Positions 50,001 to 59,385 of a DNA stretch of 64,000 nucleotides are shown piece after piece (the stretch's first letter is position 1; each line of letters begins with the position of its first letter). A program made the translations under genes and the position numbers. This DNA comes from Mermis nigrescens (lineage: Eukaryota > Nematoda > Enoplea > Mermithida > Mermithidae): assembly GCA_036768485.1 (NCBI GenBank), contig JAVLUZ010000512.1, forward strand, positions 62,001-126,000, given 5' to 3'. The notes beneath the pieces were generated by a model. The model did no database searches and had not been told where the DNA came from. It was given only the letters and a program-made list of their open reading frames with translations.

Positions 50001-52391
50001 AGCGTTTTTCGCCGTTTCCTGATACTTGAGATCGTTTCTATTGAAAATTTAAAATAAAAATTTCGAAATTTCTGAAATTTATAAATGAAAAATGTGCATA
50101 CCAATTGCAGTTAAATATTGCTTCAGACAACACCCGGTAAATTAGGGCTGAAGGATGGTCAAGATATCTAAACTTCTTGCAAATCTCTTCCATGCACCTT
50201 GCCGGTTGGAATGAAAGAAAATTTAGTGCTATAATAACGAAAAATTGTCAGTTATTTTGCTCTAAAAATGGGAAAATATTAGAGTCATTATTTTCTCTCA
50301 AGGAATCGTATCACAAAACTGCTGCTTCTACACTTCTAGCACCAAAAATTATGATTTTGAGTTGAGTAAAAAGATCAGTAAAATGATGTTAATAAACAGC
50401 CCGTTAAAAATTAGAAAATAATTGTTTTTGAAGATTATGTAGCTAAAAATGACCTAAAAATAAATCCCATGTACTATTTTATAATGACACAAGGTCTCTG
50501 TCTCCTCTGAATTCGCCTTTGGCTGAACGATCTAAAAAGATGTAAAGATCAAATTGGAGACAAATAATATTACGTTAACCGGAAAAATGATTTTTCACTT
50601 TCAGCAATAAAATATTGCAAATTTCTAATTATTTATGTATGTAAGCAACAAATAAAATATCAAGAAAAATCCCACTTCCGGCAACTGCGGGTTTAGAGGG
50701 GCGGGATGAGACCGCCCACTGTCGTCAAAAAATATTAGAGCGCAATAGAGATTGACGTATATTTTGTGATGATTTTAGTCACTTTTATCACGATTATTCA
50801 GATTTTCCCGCGCCGGGTAGTTCTCATTAATGACATTTACTGACTTAGTTGGCGCTCTAAAAACTTTATGTTCACATCAGAAGAGTTGTTTATATACAGA
50901 ACAAGGATTTTTTAGTTCTTAAAATGATTTCTCGAGTATTTTTTCGGTGCTTTGCGCCGATTTTAGCATTAATTTTGAGCGTTTTTCTTACGAAATTTTA
51001 ACTTCTTCCAGATCACAAATGATTCTGTCTAGCAAAAGACGACAAAAAAACCGATACTTTTAGCATAATGGATGGACAATTTTTTACACGATTAGGAAAA
51101 TGTGGGGTCCCGCCCCTCCCCTATCAGAAAATCCTAGATCCGCCGCTGCCAGCAACACAATGCAACAAACGCAAACTTACCATTGCGCTCCGTGGAGTTG
51201 GTGATGATGATGGTGAAGGTTATGCAATAGCTTGTAGCTCTGACTAGTGCTGCCGCCGGTCGATCCTGTGTCCATAGCATCCGCATGGGTAGCAGCTGCC
51301 CCCATCATCGATCTCAGCATTTGCTGGTGATGAGCCGTCGTCGGATCCATCAAAACGCTATTCATCTGAGAGCCCAAATGCTGATGGTAAGCCAACGGTC
51401 CGTTCGCGCACTGCTGCCACAAACCGTAACCGCTAAAATCTCCGCCGCTCCCGGCTCGCTTGTGTTGTTGCGCCACGCCGGCGAAAGCTGCTTTAGCATC
51501 GACCGCTTGCGCCGCCGCCGCCTGGTGCTGCAAATAATTTTGATGATGAGCCGCCGAGTGGTACTGCGCACCGAATACCAGCGACGCCGCCGCCGCCGGC
51601 GAGTCCATGGAAGTGGCGGCGGCGGCCGCCGCCGCGTTTCGATACGCCGGGAACCACTGGGCGGCGGCCGGGTCGAAATTAAGTGGTAAATTGGTTGGAA
51701 AGAATTGCTGGTGCTGTTGTATAGAATAGTGTCCGGCGCTGGCGGCTGCCGCCTGTTGCTGTTGCTGGTACCAGGTCGCCGGCTGGTGAAACGCGGTCGT
51801 GACCGCGAGCGGGTTCGTGCCGCTGCCATCGGATTCGTTTTTCTGCAACGCGCAGCGCGATGTCGATCGTTTGAGCCAGTGATGTGCCGACGCCGCGGCG
51901 GACGACGACGACGGAACTGAAGTCAGCGGAGGGGCTTCGTCGTCGCACGATTCGCCGCCGGACATGTTCTGACTATCGTTGGTGCTGTTGCCGATGTCCG
52001 TAATGGCGCCGTTATTGGCACCACCGCTGACATCCGCACCGCCGGCGCCGTCGGCCGTTTCATTGCCGTTCGGATCGTCGCCGTGCATCCCGACCAAGAC
52101 GCCGGCGCCGCCGCCGCCGCCGCCCAGCAGACCATTGTTGCCGAACAACAGCTGATGGTGGTTGTTGACTTGCTGCTGATGCTGCTGATTATGATGACGG
52201 TGATTAGCCGCCGCGTGAGTGAACGTCAGCAAAGGCGGATAATTGTGTATGCGCCCGATTAAGCTGTTGACGCCGGCCGCCAACAAACTGCTGCCGTTGC
52301 CGATGTTCGACGAAGCCGCGGCGGCGGCCGCCACGGCCGCTACAGCTTGCTGCTGCTGCTGTTGTTCATTCACTAAACTCGAAGACGACAT
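40857..52391 (-). CDS. vvl: Class III POU homeobox transcription factor, four coding exons
   Basis: Nuclear DNA-binding regulator; class III POU genes (ventral veins lacking/drifter in insects, POU3F in vertebrates) act in nervous-system, tracheal and epidermal development. Exons 52391-51181, 46669-46510, 43217-42880 and 41031-40857 join in phase to 627 residues. The N-terminal half is low-complexity (Gln, Ala, His, Gly and Ser runs). POU-specific domain is about 437-505 ([39 protein letters not shown]). The linker ends IVATG and the homeodomain is about 522-581 ([30 protein letters not shown]). The POU-specific domain and linker are class III-like; the homeodomain middle ([20 protein letters not shown]) is unusually diverged. 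Introns are 4511, 3292 and 1848 bases. An upstream in-frame Met at 52508 leaves the start open; 52391 is chosen for its MSSSS start. Confidence 0.9.
41032..42569. other. POU intron 3, left part: repeats and minisatellite
   Basis: 41090-41310 carries the 'gcaacggctcaaaattttgg' repeat unit. 41330-41420 is a diffuse-family fragment. 41580-41775 is a degenerate minisatellite of 'tgttggactgttggga'-like units, ten or more, of 12-20 bases. No gene besides the POU intron. Confidence 0.6.
42570..42641 (-). tRNA. tRNA-Pro (anticodon AGG)
   Basis: A 72-base cloverleaf with no intron. Acceptor stem GGGCAAT pairs perfectly with ATTGCCC and the discriminator base is C. The anticodon arm 'ttcgcttagggtgcgag' carries AGG. 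Internal promoter boxes fit: A box 'tggtctagtgg', B box 'ggttcaattcc'. A run of four T follows within five bases, a pol III terminator. It lies in intron 3 of the POU gene on the same strand. It would read Pro CCU and, with inosine, CCC/CCA. Confidence 0.97.
42880..43217 (-). CDS. vvl: POU gene exon 3, rest of POU-specific domain, linker, most of homeodomain
   Basis: 338 bases after 'aaattgaag'. Begins [15 protein letters not shown] and ends VVRV plus TG, with donor 'gtcagt'. The split Trp codon (homeodomain position 48) is completed by exon 4. The exon is GC-rich relative to flanking introns. Confidence 0.95.
43218..43936. other. POU intron 2, first part, repeat fragments
   Basis: 43250-43640 holds a rearranged relative of the 7436 element: 'ggcgcttcgcgcca', 'cgaccaaaaaaacgac' and 'ccccacttaaccgaatcctgg'. 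A hairpin lies near 43378. No coding content beyond exon 3. Confidence 0.55.
43937..44545. mobile_element. CAGGGGCGTAACCAG-ended element in POU intron 2
   Basis: 609-bp insertion from 'caggggcgtaaccag' to 'ctggttacgccctg', same family as 5523-7136 but without the expanded array. Two hairpin remnants lie near 44108 ('ggcacttcgcgtcgg') and 44200 ('ggcgcctcgcgccg'), with 'ttacctaagaagcccaaatt' between them, the reverse of the 91-bp unit. Flanks 'cgcgtatt'/'cgcgtgcg' match only partly. Confidence 0.82.
44546..46509. repeat. POU intron 2, remainder; includes a 280-bp foldback repeat
   Basis: 45875-46155 is an inverted repeat: 'gaccagccaatctgggg', 'ccaaaatgacctcaaaaact', 'ggtataaatgctaaaatagc' on the left, their reverse complements on the right, with a loop of about 80 bases. 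Each arm is a member of the diffuse family at 2.5-3.4, 47.0 and 48.1 kb. A GC hairpin lies at 44857 ('ggcgcgaagcgccg'). The rest is unassigned. Confidence 0.65.
46510..46669 (-). CDS. vvl: POU gene exon 2, start of POU-specific domain
   Basis: 160 bases: one base completing a Cys codon from exon 1, then 53 codons ending RIKLGFTQ at 'acgcag|gtaagc'. It includes the acidic stretch [17 protein letters not shown] leading into the POU-specific domain. The acceptor is a tandem NAGNAG ('ttaagcag'), so an isoform with one extra Ser is possible. Confidence 0.92.
46670..47346. other. POU intron 1, 3' part, diffuse repeat
   Basis: 46980-47290 is a diffuse-family fragment ('atgaggcaaaatcaaag', 'ggacattttaaccca', 'catgcacgttgggggtt'). 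No gene recognised. Confidence 0.5.
47347..47583 (+). mobile_element. CATACCTGGGCG-type MITE, copy 7, in POU intron 1
   Basis: 237-bp copy from 'tacacctgggcgtgg' to 'gctgcccacgtatg', with a perfect 8-bp duplication 'gacgggac' (47339-47346, 47584-47591). One of the best-preserved copies. Confidence 0.93.
47584..48379. other. POU intron 1, unassigned with diffuse repeat
   Basis: 48050-48310 is another diffuse-family member ('ggtcattttggcccaa', 'gccatgttgtgcattt'). Nothing else supportable. Confidence 0.45.
48380..49579 (+). mobile_element. CAGTGGCGGATCC-type element, 1.2 kb, in POU intron 1
   Basis: Begins 'cactagcggatccagg' and ends 'ctgaatccgtcagcgcttg', with a perfect 8-bp duplication 'ctttctgc' (48372-48379, 49580-49587). 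It is the longest member of its family here. It carries hairpin modules near 48686 ('ggcgcgaagcgtc'), 48810 and 49442 ('ggcgcgaagcgccg'), and at 48885-48965 what looks like the end of a different element ('ggggcggtcccgcc'). Possibly composite. No transposase. Confidence 0.83.
49880..50530 (+). mobile_element. Degenerate CAGTGGCGGATCC-type element in POU intron 1
   Basis: Starts near 'gtcggcgtatccaggatttt' and ends near 'cctctgaattcgcctttgg'. The body is strongly diverged. No target duplication could be read, so the boundaries are approximate. Confidence 0.5.
50686..51148 (-). mobile_element. CAGTGGCGGATCC-type element beside the POU exon 1 donor
   Basis: 463-bp reversed copy between 'ccggcaac' (50678-50685) and 'ccagcaac' (51149-51156), 7 of 8 matching. 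Modules occur in reverse order relative to 29785-30241 ('agaagagttgtttatataca', 'ggtgctttgcgccg'). Its right end lies 26 bases from the splice donor of POU exon 1 (51175-51180). Confidence 0.87.
51181..52391 (-). CDS. vvl: POU gene exon 1, low-complexity N-terminal region
   Basis: 403 codons plus two bases. Contains a six-Gln run, Ala runs of six to eight, a five-His stretch near the end, Gly runs and Asn/Gly/Asp-rich stretches typical of transactivating regions. GC content is far above the surroundings (roughly 60%), which confirms selection for coding. It ends 'gcgcaatg|gtaagt', phase 2. Long open frames in other registers and on the other strand are shadows of the CAG/GCC-rich composition. 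Confidence 0.9.
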
Positions 52392-53569
52392 CCAGTCCGC
52401 TCTATATATATGCACACGCCTAGTATTATAATAAGGCAGGCGCTTTCTTAATATGCTTATTAGTATTACGAATCGCTGCGTCGAATTTTTAATTTGCCGA
52501 CTAATCAAGTATTCAAATACCGTTCGATCTGCTGCGTACTAACAACAACGTTCTCGCCGTTAAACGTACGCATAATATAAGCTTATGTGATGGAAAAAGG
52601 GCGTCCGCTTGTTAATTCAGATGTATGCAAAGTTGATCAGTAAGTATTATTCAACGTGAAGCGCCTTTTGCCGCCCCATCGTTGTGTATGATGATCACTG
52701 GAGAAAAATCCGATGGCGTAAGAACTGCAAAAGCGCCGCACAAAATTTATCGTATTAATTGTAATAATAATAAGCGATTTAATAATATAATAAAAACGAT
52801 CAAAGATGGACGGCGAGACCGTAAAGCCGGGCTGCAAAGAGCATTAGACGTAATATCTTGTATCGAAGATTAATCTGGACACCTGCAAACGATGCAAACC
52901 AAATGAAAATATTATATAAGCACTTGTCAGTGGCGCAGGAAACGTGATTTTAATGCAAATAATATATGATATCAACGCAAACGATATATGTACAAGAAGT
53001 GAACGGATACGGTCGATTTGATAGGCTGTGTGATATGAATGAGTTTTGTTAGCTTATACCACAATCAGTGAAGGAGACGGGCCGGGCGTTAAAAGCGGTG
53101 TATAGGTAACGCATACATAATCCGAACTAACGTCTCTCATCTGACTTGCTAAACAGTGAAATGAGAACCCGTAGAAAAATCGCTATGCAGCGCCGCATGA
53201 TGTTGATAAAAGCGGCGCTGTAACGCCTTTTGCGTTATGTATGGTAGATCAAAGTGCATACAAGAAGTGCGCATACCCGTACAGCTAAATAAAAATAATG
53301 CTAACCTGCGACGAACGTAATATGCGCATATTTTCCAGTATCGCAGCAAAGACACTACGCTATAGCATAGTTGGGTCGAATGCTACAGTAAGGAATTCTT
53401 TACAGAGGGTGGGCCAAAAAAGCAAACCACGCCTCGTGTTCGCTGGCCGAAAAATCATTAGATTTTGGGCTCGATTCTGCACCGAGAGCGAGCGAACATA
53501 TTTCGTTATCTATCAATACTTGCTCGTGCTGCTTAATGTTGATTCGAATAAATGCGGCGACCCTATTCA
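52392..53569. promoter_or_regulatory. 5' region of the POU gene
   Basis: Less repetitive than most of the window, with alternating GC- and AT-rich stretches. 'tatatata' at about 52403-52412 lies only about 15 bases before the chosen ATG on the minus strand, so it cannot be a normal TATA box for that ATG unless translation starts elsewhere. Transcription start not determinable by eye. Confidence 0.35.
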
Positions 53570-54240
53570 CAGCGACGGATCCAGGATTCTCTGATAGGAG
53601 ACGGAACCCCAAATTTTCGAAGTAGTGTCAAAAATTGTTCAAAAAATCCGTTCATATTTGTGATCCGAAAAAAGATAGAAATTTCCGAAAGTTTTCTACA
53701 AAAAAATGCGCAACATTAGTGCGAAAATTGGTGCAAAGCACCGAAAAACTACTCGGGAAATCATTGCAAGAAGTAAAAAATCCTTGTTCTGTACACAAAC
53801 TACTCTTCTGGCATAAAAATGCAGTTTTTTTGAGGGCCAAGAATGTCAGCAAATGTCATTAATGAGTACATCGTGATTAAAAATGGCTAAATAATCAAAA
53901 AATACACATTCTCTATTGCGCCAAACTATTTTTTGACGACAAGGGAGGCCACCATACCTGGGCGTGGGGGTCGGGGGGTATGCACCCCCTCCCCCGAGAA
54001 ACCAAAATACCCTCCAGAAATCAAAATACCCCTCCCAATTCAATTTTTGACATTTTGTTTGGTTTTTCGCAATTTTTTGATGCCAATGGATAGTGCTCGA
54101 TGAGAAACGTTGAAAAATTGTGTTTTTTTCGCCATACCACCATTTTTAAGGCCATTTTTTGACTTTTGAAAAAATCTTGCACCCCCACCCAGAACTTTGG
54201 TGCCGCCCACCTATGGCGGCCACCCCTCTAATCCGCGCTT
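53570..54240 (+). mobile_element. CAGTGGCGGATCC-type element interrupted by a nested MITE
   Basis: The outer element starts 'cagcgacggatccagg' and ends 'ctctaatccgcgctt'. It is broken after 'gacgacaagggaggccac' by the MITE at 53953-54215, after which 'gcggccacccctc' resumes. The outer element is therefore the older of the two. Confidence 0.85.
53953..54215 (+). mobile_element. CATACCTGGGCG-type MITE, copy 8, nested
   Basis: Extends from 'catacctgggcgtgg' to 'gccgcccacctatg', with flanks 'gaggccac' and 'gcggccac' (7 of 8). Inserted in the right end of a CAGTGGCGGATCC-type element. Confidence 0.91.
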
Positions 54241-57200
54241 AAAAAATAAATTAACAGAATAAAGCATAATTAAGAAAGAGGAATATTATATGTACCCAAT
54301 GAAATGCGCTGTTCTAAGCTAAGGATCATGCTGTGCAAAAGTTATACGGTGATGGATGACCATATTATCCGCATCAACATGCTAATAACTTTCAGGTGGG
54401 CTGTGATTTGCATATTATTTTAGCTAAGCCGGCTGTCTATTATTGGTAGTTGAGAAATCGTGAGCTGTTGCGATGAACTCTGACACTTGAGTAATAATCT
54501 TTGTCCTGGCCTACAGTACGCATGCTAATTTTCAATAGGTTGAAGCAGCATGTCATAATAGACTGAGCGCTGAAAATCTCGCAGATCTATGCTCATTAAG
54601 CATTCTCTTCCATTCGTTATTAGTCCGAAATCTTTCCTGATTGATTGCCTATCTATTGACGTTGGCTAATTACATTATTGCTATAGGCTCTCAGCCTTTC
54701 TACGATATGCAACTTTATTAATTTGAGGCAAGGTATCATTTTACATATCTCCTGTGTGCTTACAGTATAATTATCTGACTGGTCGAAATTTGCCAGGGTA
54801 ATGAAGCACGCGCTTTCTTACTGTATCACTCGCAATTTGCAGCTTAATCCGTTTACTTTTCGTTTTACAGAAAAGCGACATATTGGATCGAAATTGATAT
54901 TACCATACGACGTAAAACGTAAAAGTAACGACGAGGATAGGTCATGAGAAATTATAGTGCACTTATTATAAATTATTTGTCGAGATTAAAATAACTGATT
55001 AGTGATAAGCACACGAAAAAATATTTTCAGATTTCGTGGTTGACATTTACTAAACCTACCTACATATATTTTTTACCGATATGTACATGATTGTGTATAT
55101 TTTTTGCCTCCCGGTAATTTTTTTTCAATAATGAGCATTCAGAAAAAAATGAAATTACCAAAATTAAACTAGCAATTGATTAATTTTCGAGGGCAATCGT
55201 TGGCCTTTTTGATGTTTTCAATGTCGTTGAAATACTCTAATGTTCGGATAAAATTCGGCATCGTAATACATTAGTGAAAATTTTTATTGCGCTTTTGCTC
55301 GTTTTCGACCAAGTTCATCGAGTAACGTTTGCTAAAAAAGCTTACAAGGTGCTCAAGCACAACTTTTCGATTGTAGGTAACCCTGTTCTCACATCCTTGG
55401 AATTTTACGCTTTTTTTGCCAAGAAAGCAAAACTACAATAACAAAAGGAGCTGAAGAAAAGGCGAGAAATAATCGTGATTCACTTCGTTTTTCCGCTGAA
55501 GGAGCGTGTTTAGCTCTTGTTATACGCGAAACACTACCTGTAATAAGCCTAAAGCTCACAATAGTAGGTATTTCAGAGTAGTTGCGTAAATGGGGTCATA
55601 CAATTCATGTTCTTTGTATAATAATAACACATATGTATTTTGAATAAGGCTTTACATACGTAGACTTTCATACATATACCTATATATCCCATGGACCTAT
55701 ATATATACGTGCAGGTTTGTACATATAGTGCAATATACATAGGAAGGTACCTACATATGTAACGTTTATAAAGCTTAAAAAATAAAAGTTCTTATCTATC
55801 TAGAAAACGTACTATTTTGATTCCACCAGTCTAGTCTGAATATTTTTTCCAATTCATAGCGCCGCAGCGGCTAAGTGAAACGCTTTGTACTACGTACACA
55901 GTCAAAGAATGTTCTGAAAAATAGAAAGTTGCACAAAAATGCAAACATTAAATCTTTGGAAAATGGATGACCTTAAAAAATTATCCACATTCCTAAATAT
56001 TAATACGTAAATATGTACAAAAGCCTCTGTTGCAGATTCACTCAATTTTCTTTTATTTTTCGTAATAAAAGAAAAAATCCTAGACGAATCCTAATTCTGT
56101 TAAAAAATAATCAGAAAAGCGAAAAAAAGTTGCGAATTGACCGCTCCAATTTATCATTATATTGAGAATCCAGCTGCACGAATCAGTCAATATCAAAAAA
56201 ATTTTTTTAGATCAAAAAGTCAGAAACCGATAGCAGCAGTTACTCTGCTTCAAACAACTTTGAGCACTATTTTATGAATTCTTGCTAAAAGACGGATAAT
56301 TTTTTACAAATATGAATTTCATTAGAGAAAAAATTACCAAGTGAAACAGACTGCAATCCCATCTCCCACCCAGTTGTTTGGGTGTGGAGACTTAAGAACG
56401 TGTTGAATTCAATCGAAGCCAAAAAACTGGCGATCACCTCAAATCAAAATTAATGCAAAACTTTATGTCAGTAGTAAGATACGCTTGGAAAAATTCTATA
56501 GAATGCCAATATACTGCTTCTGCGCTTCTTCTATTTCAGCAAAATCATTGAGCCTTTTAGATTTATTATGCAAAATAATGTATTCGTGAAGTATCACAAT
56601 AGCAGAAATGAAGACGATGAATTTTGTAAGTGTACTCATACATAGCTGCCAGTTTTTCATCGCGCTGCCACATTACTACAACAATCCTTCGAAATAATAT
56701 GAAGTCGTTCAATAACAGAATTGAAAAGATTATTCAGTTAATTGAGAGTTGTTAATTTCCTTAGCTTAAATGCTCAACCATGCACTTTTTCGCCGAATCA
56801 TCGATTTGTATGTAAGCAGTTAAAAAAGTAAATCGATTGGTAATTTATAGCTTAGCTTTTTGAATGTTTGGGTGCTAAAAGATTAAGCCTGGTTGTGGAA
56901 CCAAGCCCTTTTTACGAATAGCGAAGCACGAGGTCTCACGGAGCCTCAGGACCAGAAATGCACGTGAAAGGTAGTCTGGGGTCTCTGAACTCTCAGTAGA
57001 ATGGAAAAATGGGGAATTTATGTTACAGTTAGCGTTTTTTCGCCTGCTTATACAAAATCATTTTTAATGCTGAAATTTTTCGAAAAATTTAAAATGTTTG
57101 ACAATTTTATGCAGAAAAGTGCTTGAATTTCTTCAACTTCAATAAACATCCGGCGTAAGCACCGAAAAACTTGTGGCATGAGGACATTTAGAGACCTGAA

Positions 57201-57930
57201 TTACTACTTCATTTCTACTTTCATCGATATACTTGCGTGTACATATGTAATATAAATTATACGCTCTGGTGCGAAGCGCTAGAAATTTTAGAATTTTTGC
57301 TGAAAATGTGAGAAAACATACTGAAATGAAAAATTTTTTCAGAAAAGTAAGGCTAATTAAAAGCCAAAAACACATTAAAATCGAAATTTTTCCTCAGAAA
57401 TGCCTTAATTTGACCATAACTCTGAATTTACATAGTTTTCAGTCACTGTTACCATTTATGCCAGTTTAGGATGTCATTTTGGCCCAGAACAGCTTTTTGG
57501 GAACTGAAGAATATCTATAGTCTGTTAACAATTGTTAAGCATGAAGCTTCGCTATGCGAAGTTGCATTACTGTAGGCTGCCAGATATTACATTTTGGAGC
57601 AACTTTGCTTGAACGTTGAAAATTGATTTCCGTGCACAAGGTTCCGTGAACAATGGGCTTTAGGTTGTACATTACATACAATAAAGGACTTTTCAGTATA
57701 GTGTAAATGGACTTTAAGAAGGCATGATGAATAGAAGTGTTTTAATTGTCTGCGCTACTTTTTACATTGATAACATCAATTTAAACAATATCTTGGTGAA
57801 AACACTCTTGAAAAATTGGTTGTTAATCTGTAAAGTTTACACTATAAATTTATTTCGCTTTCAGAGCTTTGCAAAACGGAAATTTTTTCAAAAATGTTCT
57901 GTAAGGTCAGGATTACGAATCTGTTTGTAT
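54241..57930. other. Upstream intergenic region of the POU gene
   Basis: About 2.6 kb (54.24-56.88) nearly free of the recognised repeats, unusual for this window. 56880-57500 has diffuse repeat fragments and a decayed hairpin ('ccggcgtaagcaccg', 'ggtgcgaagcgctag'). No coding exon. Enhancers of the developmental POU gene may lie here, but no specific site can be claimed. Confidence 0.4.
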
Positions 57931-58120
57931 CAGGGGCGGATTTAGGGGGCGGGGGGACGGCGTCCGCCCCACTGGCCCAAAATAGTGCGCAAAATTAAGG
58001 AGTTTTTGAGCGATTTTTAGCGATTTTTGGATTAAAACAGCTAATTTTTCCGCCCAAGTCAGGGTTCCGCCCCCCATAGGGGTACCGCCCCCTCTTAGGA
58101 AAATCCTGGATCCGCCACTG
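57931..58120 (-). mobile_element. Short CAGTGGCGGATCC-type MITE with exact 8-bp duplication
   Basis: 190-bp element, ends 'caggggcggatttagg' and 'cctggatccgccactg', flanked by a perfect 'gtttgtat' (57923-57930, 58121-58128). Much shorter than other members and with different GC-rich interior ('ggttccgccccccatagg'), so a deletion derivative or sister subfamily. Confidence 0.92.
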
Positions 58121-58537
58121 GTTTGTATGTTTTCTTTACACCCTGTACTTCAGTAAAGTTTACAGTGAAAGTTAACTTTAGTTGCAGAGCGTTCAAAATG
58201 TTCGATGTTACGTCAGGATTATGAATCTGAGTGTAAGTGTTTTTTACACCCAGTAGTTGCGTAAACCTTACCCTGAAAACATTTGATCTGTTTAAATAAG
58301 GTAAGGTTGTCATAATTAAAAAAATAATACTGATTTTCAGAACAATCTTGTTTTCCGCGAACTTGAACTGCTGTCATTATTGTGGCATGTTACCGTATCT
58401 GTTTACTGACTGATTTACTCAAATCTTACTTATTGTAGTCTATTTCACACAAATTTAAGCATAAATTTTAAGAATTTTCGTCGACGATAAACCGAGAGGT
58501 TACAATAATTATGTCAGATCAATGCTATAATCGCAAT

Positions 58538-58821
58538 CATACCTGGGCGTGGGGGTTTGAGGGGTATGCACCCCCAGAAAACAAAATACCCCCAGAAAAA
58601 CAAAATACCCCCTCCAGAAACCAAAATATCCCCCAGAATTCAATTTTCGAACATTTTTCTGTTTTTTTCGCAATTTTTTGATGTTAATGGATAGTGCTCG
58701 ATGAGAAACGTTGAAAAATGGTGTTTTTTCGCCGTACCACCATTTTTAATGCCATTTTTTGACTTTTGAAAAAAATCTTGCACGCCCCCCGTCCCAGAAC
58801 TTTGGTTGCCGCCCATCTGTA
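58538..58821 (+). mobile_element. CATACCTGGGCG-type MITE, copy 9
   Basis: 284-bp copy from 'catacctgggcgtgg' to 'tgccgcccatctgta', with a perfect 8-bp duplication 'atcgcaat' (58530-58537, 58822-58829). A 'ccccagaaaacaaaatac'-type unit near its left end is repeated three times, which explains its extra length. Confidence 0.92.
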
Positions 58822-58879
58822 ATCGCAATCTGTCAACTTATTGCCGGTGATAGCTTTTTGAAATTTATGTCCAAACTTG

Positions 58880-59045
58880 TGCGAACTGGACTGCAAAAGT
58901 AAGCAAAGAAAATGCTCCGATGGAACTTAAAAGGACGAATACTTATACTTGGAATTACGTATTTAAGGACATAAAAGGAGGGGACTAGAGAAAAGTTACC
59001 ATATAAACCTGTGAAAGTTGTAAGAATCTACTGAAAATTATAGTC
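58880..59045 (+). mobile_element. Single arm of the long-TIR element
   Basis: 'gcaaagaaaatgctccgatg', 'aaggacataaaaggagggga' and 'gaatctactgaaaatta' match the left arms at 23169 and 61351. No inverted partner nearby. Confidence 0.7.
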
Positions 59046-59087
59046 TGTTGCAGTGCACATACACACTCATCGAACTCATGCGTCATT

Positions 59088-59170
59088 TCCCGACAGCTCG
59101 TTTCGCTATTCGGATGTGCTTTTCCGTCAGCTCGTTTCGCTGAACGGATGTGCTTTCCCGTCAGCTTGTT
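59088..59170. repeat. Three tandem units of about 38 bases
   Basis: Units contain 'cagctcgtttcgctgaacgg' or variants followed by 'atgtgctttcccgt'. They sit directly before the AAT microsatellite. Confidence 0.8.
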
Positions 59171-59237
59171 CAGTAGTAATATTAATAATATAAATATTAA
59201 TGATATTAATAATAATAATAGTAATAATAATAATAAT

Positions 59238-59318
<81 letters not shown>

Positions 59319-59385
59319 CGCGATGATGATGATGATGATAAGAATAATAATAATAACATAATAAATAAAAATAATTATAATTAGG
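59171..59385. repeat. (AAT)n microsatellite with short (GAT)n tail
   Basis: About 60 trinucleotide units, interrupted, with 'gatgatgatgatgat' near 59322. Asn-rich and Leu-rich open frames on the two strands come from this tract. Confidence 0.95.

Noticed and set aside
51285..52135. Arg-rich frames of 70-155 codons on both strands over POU exon 1
   Set aside because: Shadows of the CAG/GCC-rich coding frame on the minus strand.
52400..52412. TATA box directly upstream of the POU start codon
   Set aside because: It lies only about 15 bases before the ATG, too close to drive a transcript that includes it; probably chance in AT-rich DNA.
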